A stretch of DNA of 42,384 bases from JAFDZV01 sp966128725 (GTDB taxonomy: Bacteria > Bacteroidota > Ignavibacteria > OLB7), in contig CBHYLN010000031.1 of NCBI GenBank assembly GCA_966128725.1, positions 1 through 42,384 on the forward strand, given 5' to 3'. A program made the position numbers and the translations under genes. Every line of letters starts with the position of its first letter. The first letter of the stretch is position 1. Below the pieces are notes generated by a model. That model did no database searches and was not told where the DNA came from. It worked only from the letters and a program-made list of their open reading frames with translations. This document shows, one piece after another, positions 24,848 to 33,208 of the stretch.

Positions 24848-26581
24848 ATGATACAGAGCGAACACATCCTTGAGTACATCGACGGCCAGCTCGACACCGA
24901 GTCCGAGCAGGAGTTGTTCGATGCGCTGGCCGGGCGGCCCGATCTGCGATCGGCGCTACGGCAATTCATAAGTATCGGTCAGGCCGTTCATGCCGACCGC
25001 GAGGCCTACACGCCTCCGGCCGATGTGGAGCGCGATCTGTTTGCCGGCCTGGGCTTCACCGCTGCCGATCTTGGCTTTACAACATCCTCGATGGGGATCA
25101 TGGCGAGACTCGGCGCCGTGATCGCCGGCCGATTCTGGGGTGCTGTCGACGCGTTCGTTCTTGGTGTTCTGCTGGCAGGGCTTCTGTTTCATCTGCTTGG
25201 GGTTGATCCCCATCAGGCCGGGGCCATGGTTGCGGGCCGTATGCCGGCCGGCAACGGCGCTGCGGGCAACGATACCTCGGGCCACGTCGCCGGCGCTTTG
25301 ATTGATAATGGAGGCACGGGCAACACAGCGGCGGGTGCGCCCTCAGGCGCTGCGGCTTCGGACAACCACATGAATTCCGGCGCCGGAGCAACAGGCACGG
25401 ATGGCGGCTCGGGAGCCAATCTGGCGCCTGCATCAGGCCAGGAAGGCACCGGCTCCGATGGAGCGGCTGCCAACCGCAACACGGCGTCTGCCCGCGCGCA
25501 AAGCAGCCGCACACGTTCGCAGCTCGGCGGAATGCCGATTGGTGCCGACGGTACAACCAGGCATGTCACCGAAACAGACGGCCACAATAACGCCATGCCG
25601 CGCGAAGCCCGCAGCCGTTTTGAACGTGCTGCATCGCGTCGTACGAATGCGGCATCGGTGATTCCCGCCGATGGCAGCACCACGCAACGTGATGCGCGTG
25701 CTGTTGATCGCAATGCGAACAATGGTGCCAGCCTGGATGCCGGCCGCGATGGCGGCCGTGCACTGACAACAACGGATCGCCGCAATGGTCAGGCGACGAG
25801 TTCGGAAGCCAATACCACGGTGAGGGATGCCAACGGTTCGTCGGCGGTTCGGGACCGTGCTGCAAGCACAAGCGATCGTTCGGGCACGGCAACGGCGCCG
25901 GCCGTGAACACGACGCCGGATGCCGTGTTGGTTCTCAACTCCTCGCAATTCGATGTCGTGCAACCGCGCCGCAACACGCCGGCCATTGCGACTACTGTGG
26001 CTCCGGTACCAGCGGAGGTTGTGCTTTCCTCAACGTTGCGCGAGCGTGTTGGCGGAGCCAATCCTCTGGATATGGAGACCAGCGTGGCAACGGAAGGTGG
26101 AGGGATGCTTGCCGAGGTTCGGGGCCAGCTTGGCTGGGCGTTGAATACCAGCAATGTTCATGCCGACGTTGCTTCCGGCAGGCAGGCCTATGCCGTGGGT
26201 GCGTTGTGGCGCTTTGCCGATGGTCTGGGGCTTGGGCTTGAAGCCGGCAGCGAGACGTACGACCAGACGCTGCGGTATCAGGGGGGCGACACGTTGCAAA
26301 TCGATCAGCGCCCGCGATACACATGGGGCGGTGCCACGCTTCGCTACGAGATCTCCCGATTCTCGCTTGTCGGGCTAGCTCCATTTGTGCAGACCACGCT
26401 TGGCGCTACATCGGTAGGCCCGATGCTGCGCGTTCGCGTTGGCGCGCAATATCAGATCTCGGGAGCCTTTGGCGCCACCATCGGGGGCGAGATGTCGTCG
26501 CTGATGTATCAGTTCGATGGCCAACGGCTTATGTCGGGCCGTGTTGGGGCAACAGCCGGTCTGCAATACATTTTCCGCTGA
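24848..26581 (+). CDS. Putative dual-membrane-spanning anti-sigma factor with C-terminal outer-membrane beta-barrel
   Basis: This 577-residue protein has four parts. Residues 1-70 form a helical, cytoplasm-compatible domain (ILEYIDGQLDTESEQELFDAL, RSALRQFISIGQAV) like anti-sigma N-termini but without the zinc HxxxCxxC motif. A single strongly hydrophobic helix lies at about 97-118 with no preceding signal peptide. Residues about 119-410 are a low-complexity Ala/Gly/Asn/Thr/Arg/Asp-rich linker. Residues about 415-577 have eight amphipathic strands ending YIFR, an outer-membrane barrel. The design corresponds to the dual-membrane anti-sigma (Dma) factors reported in Bacteroides. It follows the ECF gene and overlaps the next gene by one base (TGATG). 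Simultaneous insertion in both membranes is inferred. Confidence 0.82.
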   Translation: MIQSEHILEYIDGQLDTESEQELFDALAGRPDLRSALRQFISIGQAVHADREAYTPPADVERDLFAGLGFTAADLGFTTSSMGIMARLGAVIAGRFWGAVDAFVLGVLLAGLLFHLLGVDPHQAGAMVAGRMPAGNGAAGNDTSGHVAGALIDNGGTGNTAAGAPSGAAASDNHMNSGAGATGTDGGSGANLAPASGQEGTGSDGAAANRNTASARAQSSRTRSQLGGMPIGADGTTRHVTETDGHNNAMPREARSRFERAASRRTNAASVIPADGSTTQRDARAVDRNANNGASLDAGRDGGRALTTTDRRNGQATSSEANTTVRDANGSSAVRDRAASTSDRSGTATAPAVNTTPDAVLVLNSSQFDVVQPRRNTPAIATTVAPVPAEVVLSSTLRERVGGANPLDMETSVATEGGGMLAEVRGQLGWALNTSNVHADVASGRQAYAVGALWRFADGLGLGLEAGSETYDQTLRYQGGDTLQIDQRPRYTWGGATLRYEISRFSLVGLAPFVQTTLGATSVGPMLRVRVGAQYQISGAFGATIGGEMSSLMYQFDGQRLMSGRVGATAGLQYIFR

Positions 26582-27468
26582 TGGTACGCTGTACGGATAC
26601 ATCGTCGACAAATGTGGCCCTGGTGCCCGCGCGACGGCTTTTTGCTGTCGCGCGTCGCCATTGCTGGGAGCTGGCGTTGATCGCACTGTTTCTGAGCATT
26701 GCCGCCTGCCAGGAAAACCCTGTTGATCCCGGAACCGCCACCGTTACGCGCCGGCCAAAGGATACGCTGTTATCGATCGACACCAGCGTGATACATGATA
26801 CCACGGTGCATGTGGATACGGTGATCACGCAGAACCGCGACACGCTGATCCAGAACGACACGTTGATTACCGTGAAGACGGTGATCCGTACGGTGCAGGT
26901 TGTTGTACGTGATACAGTGATCCGGAACGACACCACAAAGGTGCACGACACCACGCGCGTCGTGGACACACTCCGGTTGCTGGGTGAAACCCTGCCCAGA
27001 TCGGGTGTGCTGTATCGCAAGAGCGCCGATCGTGGCACGGTGGTCGCTCAGGTCTCGATCGAGATTGATGACCTCACACGCATTATCGTGGAGCTGAAGC
27101 CCAACGTTGGGCCTGTGGCGCTCCAGATCAAGATGATAGCGCGCGTTCCCACGCTTACCGATACGGCGGTGTGGGGCATACCGCCATCCTGGTTGTACCT
27201 GATAGTTCCGCGCATCGAAATCAACAACGGGGTTGGTTCGCGCGATCTGATAGCGGATCCCTGGAACAATACGGCCAAGGCCGGGCTGGCGATACTGCCA
27301 CGGTATCCGTACAATCGCCAGTGGCAGGCCACAAGTCCATCGTTGCCCGGTCAGTTCGGTGTCACCAGGGTGGATACGGTTAATCGTGAGATCAACGCAT
27401 ACGTGCGGGCAAAGTTCAACGATCCGGCATCCACGGTTGATTCGCTGGTGTTGAAGTTCAAGTATTGA
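26581..27468 (+). CDS. Lipoprotein with Asp-Thr repeat region, coupled to the sigma/anti-sigma operon
   Basis: The protein has 295 residues. The ATG at 26581 shares its A with the TGA of the preceding gene, so translation is likely coupled. The signal is long: a basic n-region, then a hydrophobic stretch and lipobox SIAAC (Cys at about 43). Residues about 58-135 contain roughly ten Asp-Thr dipeptides spaced 5-8 residues apart (DTSVIHDTTVHVDTVI, DTLIQNDTLITV, NDTTKVHDTTRVVDTL). A globular C-terminal part (about 145-295) has beta character. I recognise no family. Its position suggests a periplasmic or outer-membrane accessory to the sigma system, which is inference only. Confidence 0.75.
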   Translation: MVRCTDTSSTNVALVPARRLFAVARRHCWELALIALFLSIAACQENPVDPGTATVTRRPKDTLLSIDTSVIHDTTVHVDTVITQNRDTLIQNDTLITVKTVIRTVQVVVRDTVIRNDTTKVHDTTRVVDTLRLLGETLPRSGVLYRKSADRGTVVAQVSIEIDDLTRIIVELKPNVGPVALQIKMIARVPTLTDTAVWGIPPSWLYLIVPRIEINNGVGSRDLIADPWNNTAKAGLAILPRYPYNRQWQATSPSLPGQFGVTRVDTVNREINAYVRAKFNDPASTVDSLVLKFKY

Positions 27469-27498
27469 TACCGCGCCATACAGTGTCCGCGAAGCCCG

Positions 27499-27566
27499 TC
27501 GGCCCGGCGTTCGTGCCGGGCCGATGGTACTTCCCAAATACGAGGGGGTTGTCCGCAGCCCCCTCG
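27499..27566 (+). terminator. Two consecutive hairpins ending the sigma operon
   Basis: The first is a perfect 10-bp stem (27499-27508 with 27515-27524). The second is an 8-bp stem (27541-27548 with 27559-27566) followed by TTCTGT. Both lie in the gap after the lipoprotein stop, and the second fits a rho-independent terminator. The rest of the 215-bp gap holds nothing recognisable. Confidence 0.6.
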
Positions 27567-27683
27567 TTCTGTATCGCGTTTGCTGATCGGTCCGTGCGCG
27601 CGAATCTTCCTGCTTGAGTCTTCGCAATGGCTTCGCGATATTTGAAGCGCTCCCACCCGCCAATGTTCTTCTGATCAACCCGA

Positions 27684-28439
27684 ATGCCGATGAACGTCGA
27701 TCCGCACGATCGTGCTGTGCGCGATTGTCTTGTGGCGGTGGTAAACAACGATCACGATCTCCATCACGTGGTCGCCGATGGATGGTACCGCATTCCGGTG
27801 CGTGCGCTGGGGCGATCCATTTCGGAGGACGCGCTGGCGGAGTCATCGCTGCTGGCACTCTATCAAACCGCGTCGATCACGGCTGGCCTGCCCAGCGCCA
27901 TCGAGGTCTGCGCAACGATTGTCGAGCGTGTTGTGATGCCACGGTGGGCAATCCTCCGCGACCAGCCGGATCATCCTGCCGCCAATGATCTTTATTACAT
28001 CCTGCGCCTTGGGGCTGTTCGCCGCCTGTCCGCGCCGATTGTCAGCAGCCGACCTCGCCGGCTTGTGTTCCTGCGGACGACGTCGCAACGCCTGTATGCT
28101 GCCGCCGATGTCAATGATCTGGTGATCGGCACACCGGCCGAGGAGCGCTTACTGACGGAACTGGGTGGCCTGGCTCAGGCGATCGATCGCAAGTGTTATA
28201 TGCGATTGGGGGAGATGGTTGTGGAAGTCGACTTCGCGCTGTATCAATCGGGCAGTACCGTGGGTGTGATCTGTTCGGATTCGGCCGTCACGGCGTTGGC
28301 GCATGAGAACCATACGGAGACAGGAGCGGAGATCCCGGAGCTGTGGTCGCTGCTGCGATTCTCGCCCGTGCGGATCAACACCGACCTTGCCGCCTGTGCG
28401 CAGCAGATCGCGGAGGCCGTGCGCGCGTTACAGCCTTAA
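27684..28439 (+). CDS. Uncharacterised protein with WYRIPV motif and degenerate nuclease-like C-terminus
   Basis: The 251-residue soluble protein has no signal or membrane segment. Landmarks are VVNNDHDLHHVVADGWYRIPVR (19-40), LALYQTASI (57-65), DQPDHPAANDLYYILRLG (93-110), SRPRRLVFLRTTSQRLYAAADVNDL (122-146) and a C-terminal part with VVEVDFALYQSG (179-190). The set resembles an uncharacterised family I recall from several phyla whose C-terminus looks like a DUF559/PD-(D/E)XK nuclease. Here Asp183 is present, but the following ExK-like site reads VGVICSD (193-199), so catalysis by that mechanism is doubtful. No function is assigned. It is flanked by a terminator upstream and a convergent SDR gene downstream. 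Confidence 0.75.
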   Translation: MPMNVDPHDRAVRDCLVAVVNNDHDLHHVVADGWYRIPVRALGRSISEDALAESSLLALYQTASITAGLPSAIEVCATIVERVVMPRWAILRDQPDHPAANDLYYILRLGAVRRLSAPIVSSRPRRLVFLRTTSQRLYAAADVNDLVIGTPAEERLLTELGGLAQAIDRKCYMRLGEMVVEVDFALYQSGSTVGVICSDSAVTALAHENHTETGAEIPELWSLLRFSPVRINTDLAACAQQIAEAVRALQP

Positions 28440-28489
28440 CAGCCGGGCCGTGCGCCTTGCTTCGCACCGGTCAGTAAGGCACTTCGCGG

Positions 28490-29287
28490 CTACATGCGCT
28501 TTGCGGCCGTGCCGGTGGCCCAGCGTATCAAGCGATCGTAGATCGGGTTGGGAAGAATTTGCAGCAACCGTACGGCCAGTGAGGTTGACCATGGGAACCG
28601 ATACAGCGAGCGCCGCCTGTCGATTGCGTGCACGATGCGATGTGCCGCCTTGTCGGTTTCCAACATCATCGGCATGTGGAAGTTGTTCCGTGCGGTCATC
28701 TCGCTCCGGATGAAGCCGGGTGCGATGGTGACCACGCTGATGCCGGAGCCGCGCAGTTCGGTGCGGAGGCTTTCCATCATGATGGAGAGCGCTGCCTTGC
28801 TGGCATTGTAGGGGCCGGAGCCCGGCATGCCGCGGTATGCCGCAAGCGATGTAATTGCCGCCAGCACACCGTGCCCCTGATCCAACATTACCGGCATCAC
28901 CGCCTCGATCATCCGGAACGCCGCATTGGTGTTCGTGTCCATTACGGCAATGGCCTCCTGCGCGTTGAACGTCCTGGCATGGGCTGCCCCGCCGCGCCCT
29001 GCATTTATCACGACCACATCCACGCCGCCATAATGTTCGATCGCGATGCGCACTGCGCGCGCCGCTGTTTCGGGTGCGGTAACGTCGGCGACCAGGCACC
29101 TGGCAGTGCCGCCAACCGCTGTTGCCCCTGCTGCTGTATCGTTCAGCAAATCTTCACGCCGTGCCACCAACACCATCCTCGCGCCGCGGCGGGCGTAGGC
29201 GATGGCGAGCTCCCGGCCGATGCCCGATGAAGCGCCGGTGATAATGACGCGCTGCGCGCCAGCGGTGGTGCGGTGTGTTGACGCCAT
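28490..29287 (-). CDS. Short-chain dehydrogenase/reductase
   Basis: This 265-residue classical SDR has the cofactor motif TGASSGIG (17-24), VARRE at 41-45 favouring NADP, Asp68 (VADVT), and INAGRG at 94-99. The catalytic triad is Ser147, Tyr160 and Lys164 (GPYNASK). After the core it has PGFIRSEMT and a C-terminal extension of about 40 residues (FPWSTSLAVRLLQILPNPIYDRLI) that could associate with a membrane. This shape is shared with DltE/YqjQ-type and 3-ketosphinganine-reductase-like SDRs. The substrate cannot be assigned. It is downstream of a T9SS-protein gene but separated from it by a strong terminator. Confidence 0.88.
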   Translation of the reverse strand: MASTHRTTAGAQRVIITGASSGIGRELAIAYARRGARMVLVARREDLLNDTAAGATAVGGTARCLVADVTAPETAARAVRIAIEHYGGVDVVVINAGRGGAAHARTFNAQEAIAVMDTNTNAAFRMIEAVMPVMLDQGHGVLAAITSLAAYRGMPGSGPYNASKAALSIMMESLRTELRGSGISVVTIAPGFIRSEMTARNNFHMPMMLETDKAAHRIVHAIDRRRSLYRFPWSTSLAVRLLQILPNPIYDRLIRWATGTAAKRM

Positions 29288-29360
29288 GTCGGGAATGGGT
29301 ATTCGGTGTATTCATCGGCTGGATTGCCGATCGGATTATCACGGTCATGCGGGGCTAAAC

Positions 29361-29394
29361 AGAAACGGGGAAGCATTTCTGCTTCCCCGTTTCT
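29361..29394. terminator. Strong terminator downstream of T9SS protein 1
   Basis: A perfect 15-bp stem (29361-29375 with 29380-29394) has a TTTC loop. T-runs flank both sides (TTTC within the arm and GTTTAG after it on the minus strand), so it can act in either direction. It lies 66 bp after the stop of the large minus-strand gene. Confidence 0.85.
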
Positions 29395-29459
29395 TTCATC
29401 GCCGAATCCTGAGTTTCATCACATCACCGTTTGCACGGTGGCGTGTTGAACCGGATTGA

Positions 29460-32400
29460 TTACTTGTCGATGACAACCGTGCCAAGGTTGGCGTTCCACT
29501 CGCCGGTCTGCACGCGGACGTAGTACACGCCCGATGGCAGCAACGCCGCGTTGAACTCGGCCGAACGGAACCCGCTACGCTCGTAGGCGGTGCTGAGATC
29601 CATAACCGGCTTGCCAGCCATGTCGAACAGCTTCAGCGCGGCGCCCGAATGAGCCGACACACCCTGTGGCAGGTGGATCGTCAGACGAGTGATGCCGGCC
29701 GCCGGGTTCGGAGCAACCGTGAGAAGCGCACCGGTGGTTGCATCGAACGTCTTGACGCCCGAGGTCTTCACCGACAGCTTCACAGGATCGGTCGTGTCGC
29801 CAGGATTGCAGGCACCGCTGACAATGCAGTCGTAGCTGCCATTGTCGCTCGGCTGTGCATTCGTCAGCGTGAACGTCGAGGTCGTGGCACCCGGGATAGC
29901 CGCGCCATCCTTGCGCCACTGATAGGTCAGGCTGGTGCCGGTGGCCTTCACGGTCAACGTTACCGAGCCGTTCTTGCTGATGCTGTCCGTCGGAGCGGTT
30001 GGCTGCTCGGTGATCACCGGCAGTTCGTTGAAGATGATGTGTGCAACGTTGCTCGGGACCGAGTCCGTGCAGTCACCACCAACAACAACGCTATAGGAGC
30101 CCGTGTCGGCTACCTGCGCAGCGTTGATCGTGAAGGTCGGGCTGGTTGCACCGTCGATTGCCACACCGTCCTTGTACCAACGGTAGGTCAGGTTGCCGCC
30201 TGCGGCAGCAGCGCTGAACGTTGCGGCCTGGCCCGGGCAGATCGTGACATCGGCCGGATGTGTCGTGATCGACACCGGCAGATTGATCGTAACCGTGGCC
30301 GGGGTCGTGATCAGCGGCGTCGGCAGACCCGGGCCTGTGATCACGCAGTCATACTGGCCGGCATCGCCCGGCACCGTGCTCTCGATCGTGAAGTCGCGGT
30401 CGTTGGCGCCAGAGATGTTGGTGCCATTCTTCCGCCACTGGTAGTTGAGGCCAAGGCCGGCGGCCGTGACGCTCAGCGTCATACGCGTGCCTTCGCATGC
30501 CGACTCATCCTGCGGATTCTTGACGATCGACGGCGGGACGTTGAGGATCAGCGATGCACGGTTGCTGACAACCTGCTCGCGATCGGAGCAAACCGTACCG
30601 CGCACAACGCAGTTGTACTCGGCAATGTCATCCTCGTTTACGTCGCGCACGATCAGCGTGTCGTGGGTGCGGCCCGGCATGTTCACGCCGTCCTTCTGCC
30701 ACTGGTAGCTGACGATACCGCCGCCAATCACCTTCACCTTGAAGATGATCGTCTTGCCAACTTCCACCGTCTGGTCGAGCGGCTGCTCGGTGATGATCGG
30801 ATCCAGCGTTACGTCCAGGTGCGCTGCGGCCGTTGTGACGGCAGGTTCGCAGGCGCCGGTGATAACGGCGTCGTAGTCACCGATACGGAACGGCTCGGCC
30901 ATGATCTTCAGTGTCGGGCTGGTGGCGCCATCGAGCGGTACACCATTGAAGCGCCACTGATAGGTCAGGCCCTCGCCGGTTGCCGAAACGGAGAACGTAG
31001 CGATCTGGCCACGGCAGACATTCTGGTCGGCCGGGTTGGTCATGACCGTCGGCGGAACGCGCAGGTTGAGTACTGCGGCGCTGCTGGTTACCGACGCGCC
31101 ACAAAGGCCGCCAACAACGCAGTCGTAGCTGCCGTTATCGGCGAGCGTCGGAGCCGGGAGCAGATACTGCGGACCATTGGCGCCTGCCAGGTTGGTGCCG
31201 TTCCGGCGCCACTGATAGGTCAGGTTGGTGCCGCTTGCCGTAACGCTGAACGTAACAGGGATGCCCGGGCAAATCGTCTGGCTTACCGGGCTGTTCTGGA
31301 TTGCTGCCGGTGTATACACCGTCAACGTTGCCGCGTTGGTCGTCACCTGGCTGCGAACCACGCAATCATACTGGCCGGCGTCAACCGGCTGTACATTGAC
31401 GATGGTGTAGCTGGTGCCCGTTGCACCAACGATTGCCACGCCGTTCTTCCGCCACTGGTACGTGAGCGCAAGGCCCGTTGCCGAGCACGTGAAGGTTACC
31501 GTGCCGCCCTGGCACAGGGCCTGGCTGCTCGGGTGCGAGGTGATCACCGGCGGGGTTACGTTCTCTTCGGCGCCGATGTTCAGCACCGGCTCGGTGGACG
31601 GATAAATCGAGTTGTGAAGCGAGGAGATTTCGCCGTCGCTGAGCGCAACGTTATAGACCAGCGTCATCGAGATGCTGCCCGAGAAGGCATAGCTGCCGTT
31701 GTAGCTGCGGCCGAACTCGAACGGACCGGGGCCGTCCAGGTTACGGTTATCACCGGCGCAGAAGCCCGAACCGGTAACCGCGCCATTCTGCAGACCGTTG
31801 TTGATCGTGCCTGCCTGGCGACGGACGCCGGCCATCTGCCACACGTTGTTGACCAGCGAGCCAATGCTGGTCTGGCACCAGTTGCCGTCCTGATTGGTCA
31901 GGAGCATGAACTGGCCAGCGCCGCCCTGAAGCTTGTGCACCCAGCCCTTGCTGCCGTCACCATTGTAGTTGCCGATAATACCCTGCGTGCTGCCGTTGGC
32001 GCTCGTCGGGTTGATGTAATCGATGGCTGTGAAGCTGCCCGTGTTAAGCGAAGGGCCAACACCGGCGACGAAGGCGCGGCCAGTGCTGAAGCCGGTGAGC
32101 GCGCCGACGTTCGTGCGGAAGCCTGTGGTCCAGGAACACGTGACGCTCATGTTGAATCCGCCAACCCAGTCGGTCAGCGTGGCGCCTGTTCCTTCGGTGA
32201 ACGTGTAAAGCGCCACAAGACCGTTGCCGAAGACATCGGAAACGGCGTTGGTGCGCGAGGCCGGGTTGTTGCCGTAGTACATCCAGATACGGGTTGTACC
32301 GCCGCCTGCAACCGTCGGGATCTTCACCCAGATGAAGGTGGTTGAGGTATTCAGTCCGTTCTGTACCCAGAACTGCAGCGGGCTGCAGTTCGCGTCGGCG

Positions 32401-32636
32401 AAGCGCATGTCGCCACCGTCGGCGCGCATCTTACCCTGACTGATCGGCGTGGCGGTATTCACCTTCACAAGCGCGAAATAGTTGGTAAGAGCACCCCCCG
32501 CGTTCGATAGATCGATAGGTACACGATACAGCCATGGAGCCAGCGCGCCAGGGCACTGTGCCTGCGCCGCCATGCTGCTCATCCAGAGAAGCGCTGCTAT
32601 CACAAGCAAGCCGCGCAATCGGAAGAGTTTGTTCAT
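29460..32636 (-). CDS. T9SS-secreted multi-Ig protein with DUF2341 and LamG-like N-terminus
   Basis: The protein has 1058 residues from ATG 32636, preceded by AGGAG at 8-base spacing; the frame upstream is not coding. After a signal peptide (residues 1-27, ...AAQAQ) comes a DUF2341 domain (about 30-125, WLYRVPIDLSN, ISQGKMRADGGDMRFAD). A LamG/concanavalin-like region follows (about 145-320, LVALYTFTEGTGATLTDW). Then come seven Ig-like domains of about 80 residues, each with a YQWRxNG or YRWYKDG core and a closing GxYDCxV. The C-terminal 85 residues are a T9SS type A sorting domain (PNPAAGITRLTIHLP, SGVYYVRVQTGEWNANLGTVVI). It is predicted to be surface-exposed or released; an adhesin or binding role is inferred. 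Confidence 0.93.
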   Translation of the reverse strand: MNKLFRLRGLLVIAALLWMSSMAAQAQCPGALAPWLYRVPIDLSNAGGALTNYFALVKVNTATPISQGKMRADGGDMRFADANCSPLQFWVQNGLNTSTTFIWVKIPTVAGGGTTRIWMYYGNNPASRTNAVSDVFGNGLVALYTFTEGTGATLTDWVGGFNMSVTCSWTTGFRTNVGALTGFSTGRAFVAGVGPSLNTGSFTAIDYINPTSANGSTQGIIGNYNGDGSKGWVHKLQGGAGQFMLLTNQDGNWCQTSIGSLVNNVWQMAGVRRQAGTINNGLQNGAVTGSGFCAGDNRNLDGPGPFEFGRSYNGSYAFSGSISMTLVYNVALSDGEISSLHNSIYPSTEPVLNIGAEENVTPPVITSHPSSQALCQGGTVTFTCSATGLALTYQWRKNGVAIVGATGTSYTIVNVQPVDAGQYDCVVRSQVTTNAATLTVYTPAAIQNSPVSQTICPGIPVTFSVTASGTNLTYQWRRNGTNLAGANGPQYLLPAPTLADNGSYDCVVGGLCGASVTSSAAVLNLRVPPTVMTNPADQNVCRGQIATFSVSATGEGLTYQWRFNGVPLDGATSPTLKIMAEPFRIGDYDAVITGACEPAVTTAAAHLDVTLDPIITEQPLDQTVEVGKTIIFKVKVIGGGIVSYQWQKDGVNMPGRTHDTLIVRDVNEDDIAEYNCVVRGTVCSDREQVVSNRASLILNVPPSIVKNPQDESACEGTRMTLSVTAAGLGLNYQWRKNGTNISGANDRDFTIESTVPGDAGQYDCVITGPGLPTPLITTPATVTINLPVSITTHPADVTICPGQAATFSAAAAGGNLTYRWYKDGVAIDGATSPTFTINAAQVADTGSYSVVVGGDCTDSVPSNVAHIIFNELPVITEQPTAPTDSISKNGSVTLTVKATGTSLTYQWRKDGAAIPGATTSTFTLTNAQPSDNGSYDCIVSGACNPGDTTDPVKLSVKTSGVKTFDATTGALLTVAPNPAAGITRLTIHLPQGVSAHSGAALKLFDMAGKPVMDLSTAYERSGFRSAEFNAALLPSGVYYVRVQTGEWNANLGTVVIDK

Positions 32637-33076
32637 TCTGTCATCTCCTGGGATATGGACGAGGAAAACGTTTCTTGAACTCCTGCTACGCCGAATCGCT
32701 GCCGGTTGCATATCGGCCGCCATCATGGGAAACGCGCTGCGTATGTCCACTTATCGTGCACACGCAACCACGCCAGCAACGCCGGTTATGTTATCAGGGT
32801 GAGGGGGTGACACCTAATACTGCTACAAGAACGGTATCAGGGCATGTTGAAGTTACACAGCAATATGCGTGCCGTGCAATAGAAAACACGGCGAACCACG
32901 GGTTGGTTACCAAACCTGCCTTCCGGGGCAAAGAATTAGCGAAAACCGCCTATTTATTGGGGGTTGTCCGTTGGCATGAACCGGGGTGAGATGGATCGGT
33001 TATGGTGGGCCTGTCAGTTGTGGTGCGGCGAGGCCAACGGGGCCTGTGCGCCATTGACATTGTTATCCAATACCGC
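32637..33076. other. Intergenic region between the two T9SS genes
   Basis: These roughly 440 bp separate tandem minus-strand genes and must hold the promoter of T9SS protein 1. No coding frame is convincing and no consensus promoter stands out. The base composition is more AT-rich than the genes around it. Confidence 0.5.
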
Positions 33077-33081
33077 AAAAT

Positions 33082-33114
33082 GAACAGGGGATCGGCATAG
33101 CCAATCCCCTGTTC
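33082..33114 (-). terminator. Terminator of T9SS protein 2
   Basis: An 11-bp perfect stem (33082-33092 with 33104-33114) has a further GGC/GCC pairing in the loop. On the minus strand it is followed by ATTTTGC. It lies about 95 bp after the stop codon at 33209. Confidence 0.8.
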
Positions 33115-33208
33115 CACGATGCATTTGTCGGAAACATATGGCCAGTCCCAAACCAAGTGCACGACACCACTACCGTGGCACATCCACCGGGCATGGGGTG
33201 GCCGGGCG

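Noticed and set aside
25200..25990. The possibility that the low-complexity linker reflects a frameshift joining two genes (anti-sigma and barrel)
   Set aside because: The frame stays open from the anti-sigma part to the barrel with no internal stop, and the composition is consistently linker-like, so a single polypeptide is the simpler reading.
29649..32345. An 898-codon open frame antisense to T9SS protein 1
   Set aside because: It is a by-product of high GC third positions in the opposite-strand gene. Its translation is low-complexity, Arg/Ala/Val-rich, with no domain, while the minus strand shows clear Ig and sorting domains.
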